Shown: piece after piece, positions 63,690-64,000 of the stretch
Numbering within the stretch: the stretch's first letter is position 1
Layout: every line of letters starts with the position of its first letter
Assembly: GCF_958295425.1 (NCBI RefSeq)
Contig: NC_081138.1
Span: 7,738,302 to 7,802,301, forward strand
Reading direction: 5' to 3'
Source: Solea solea
Lineage: Eukaryota > Chordata > Actinopteri > Pleuronectiformes > Soleidae
Length of the DNA: 64,000 nucleotides
Program-made: the position numbers and the translations under genes
The notes under the pieces: generated by a model
Databases searched by the model: none
Told to the model about the DNA's origin: nothing
What the model saw: the letters and a program-made list of their open reading frames with translations, nothing else

Positions 63690-64000
63690 TCCCGCTGCCA
63701 TCGCGCACAGCCCTGGCGAACTCCCCGTGCCTGGCCGCTGGCGACTTCCGCAGTTTGGCTGAGGAAGCGGCTCGGATCCTGCTGACTTCCAGATGTGTTT
63801 CCGTGCAGAGTGTGGCGTCGGATTACCTGCAGCCCACGGTGGAGGGCGCGGATTCGGCGATGACGGCTGGAGTCTCCACCAGAAGACGGCGAGGAGACCT
63901 GTGTTTCTTCCACCAGGTGGCCAGAGGCGGTTCCTCTGTCCTCCACGACATCCGCGGACGTGGCAGGTGCGTTTCTTTCTGCTTGGGTCGCGCGTTTCGG
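63690..64000 (+). mobile_element. Ty3/Gypsy-like gag fragment, cut by the window end
   Basis: An abrupt change to GC- and CpG-rich DNA starts at about 63520. A plus-strand frame open to the window end reads SRTALANSPCLAAGDFRSLA, EEAARILLTSR and GDLCFFHQ. Gag C-termini of fish Ty3/Gypsy elements have a similar ALA...LAEEADxILL stretch followed by an LCFFH box just before the protease. No LTR, protease or reverse transcriptase is visible within the window. The assignment rests on motif resemblance only. Confidence 0.4.

Overview
This is a teleost nuclear genome window. The evidence is intron-rich vertebrate genes with GT/AG splice sites, plus fish-typical mobile elements: Rex3-like and L2-like LINEs, Tc1/mariner fragments, a Tol2/hAT-like terminus and several MITE families. 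An intact gastric proton-pump beta subunit gene suggests a stomach-bearing species. The species cannot be named from the sequence.

The genes match the vertebrate block known from human 13q34 (ADPRHL1-DCUN1D2-TMCO3-TFDP1-ATP4B-GRK1). I spliced each gene by hand, and all exon phases close without a frameshift. From left to right: adprhl1 (minus, 7 coding exons, 358 aa, 6485-11173), with a 2.2 kb open reading frame lying 3' of it on the same strand (2338-4573) that may be an alternative last exon or a separate gene; a broken dcun1d fragment (22411-22705, minus) at the expected dcun1d2 position; tmco3 (plus, 13 coding exons, 683 aa, 30619-43451); atp4b (minus, 7 exons, 291 aa, 46200-49758); and grk1 (plus, 7 exons, 546 aa, 51193-63073). 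No intact dcun1d2 and no tfdp1 exon was seen.

The genes act in unrelated tissues: ADPRHL1 in heart, TMCO3 as a broadly expressed exchanger-like membrane protein, ATP4B in stomach acid secretion, and GRK1 in photoreceptor shut-off. atp4b and grk1 are head to head, with 1.43 kb between their start codons.

The intergenic tract 11.2-30.5 kb and the introns are mostly mobile-element debris. The best resolved insertion is a Rex3-like LINE in grk1 intron 6 (57509-60361). It has a perfect 12-bp target duplication and is itself split by an 883-bp L2-like LINE fragment. The same intron holds about 1 kb of a 21/42-bp tandem repeat that stays open on both strands. The right edge (about 63.7-64.0 kb) carries a GC-rich Ty3/Gypsy-like gag fragment running off the window.

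The items most worth a second look are the large ORF beside adprhl1, the dcun1d relic, an antisense membrane-protein ORF inside a tmco3 intron, a TG-repeat splice acceptor in tmco3, and the grk1 intronic satellite.
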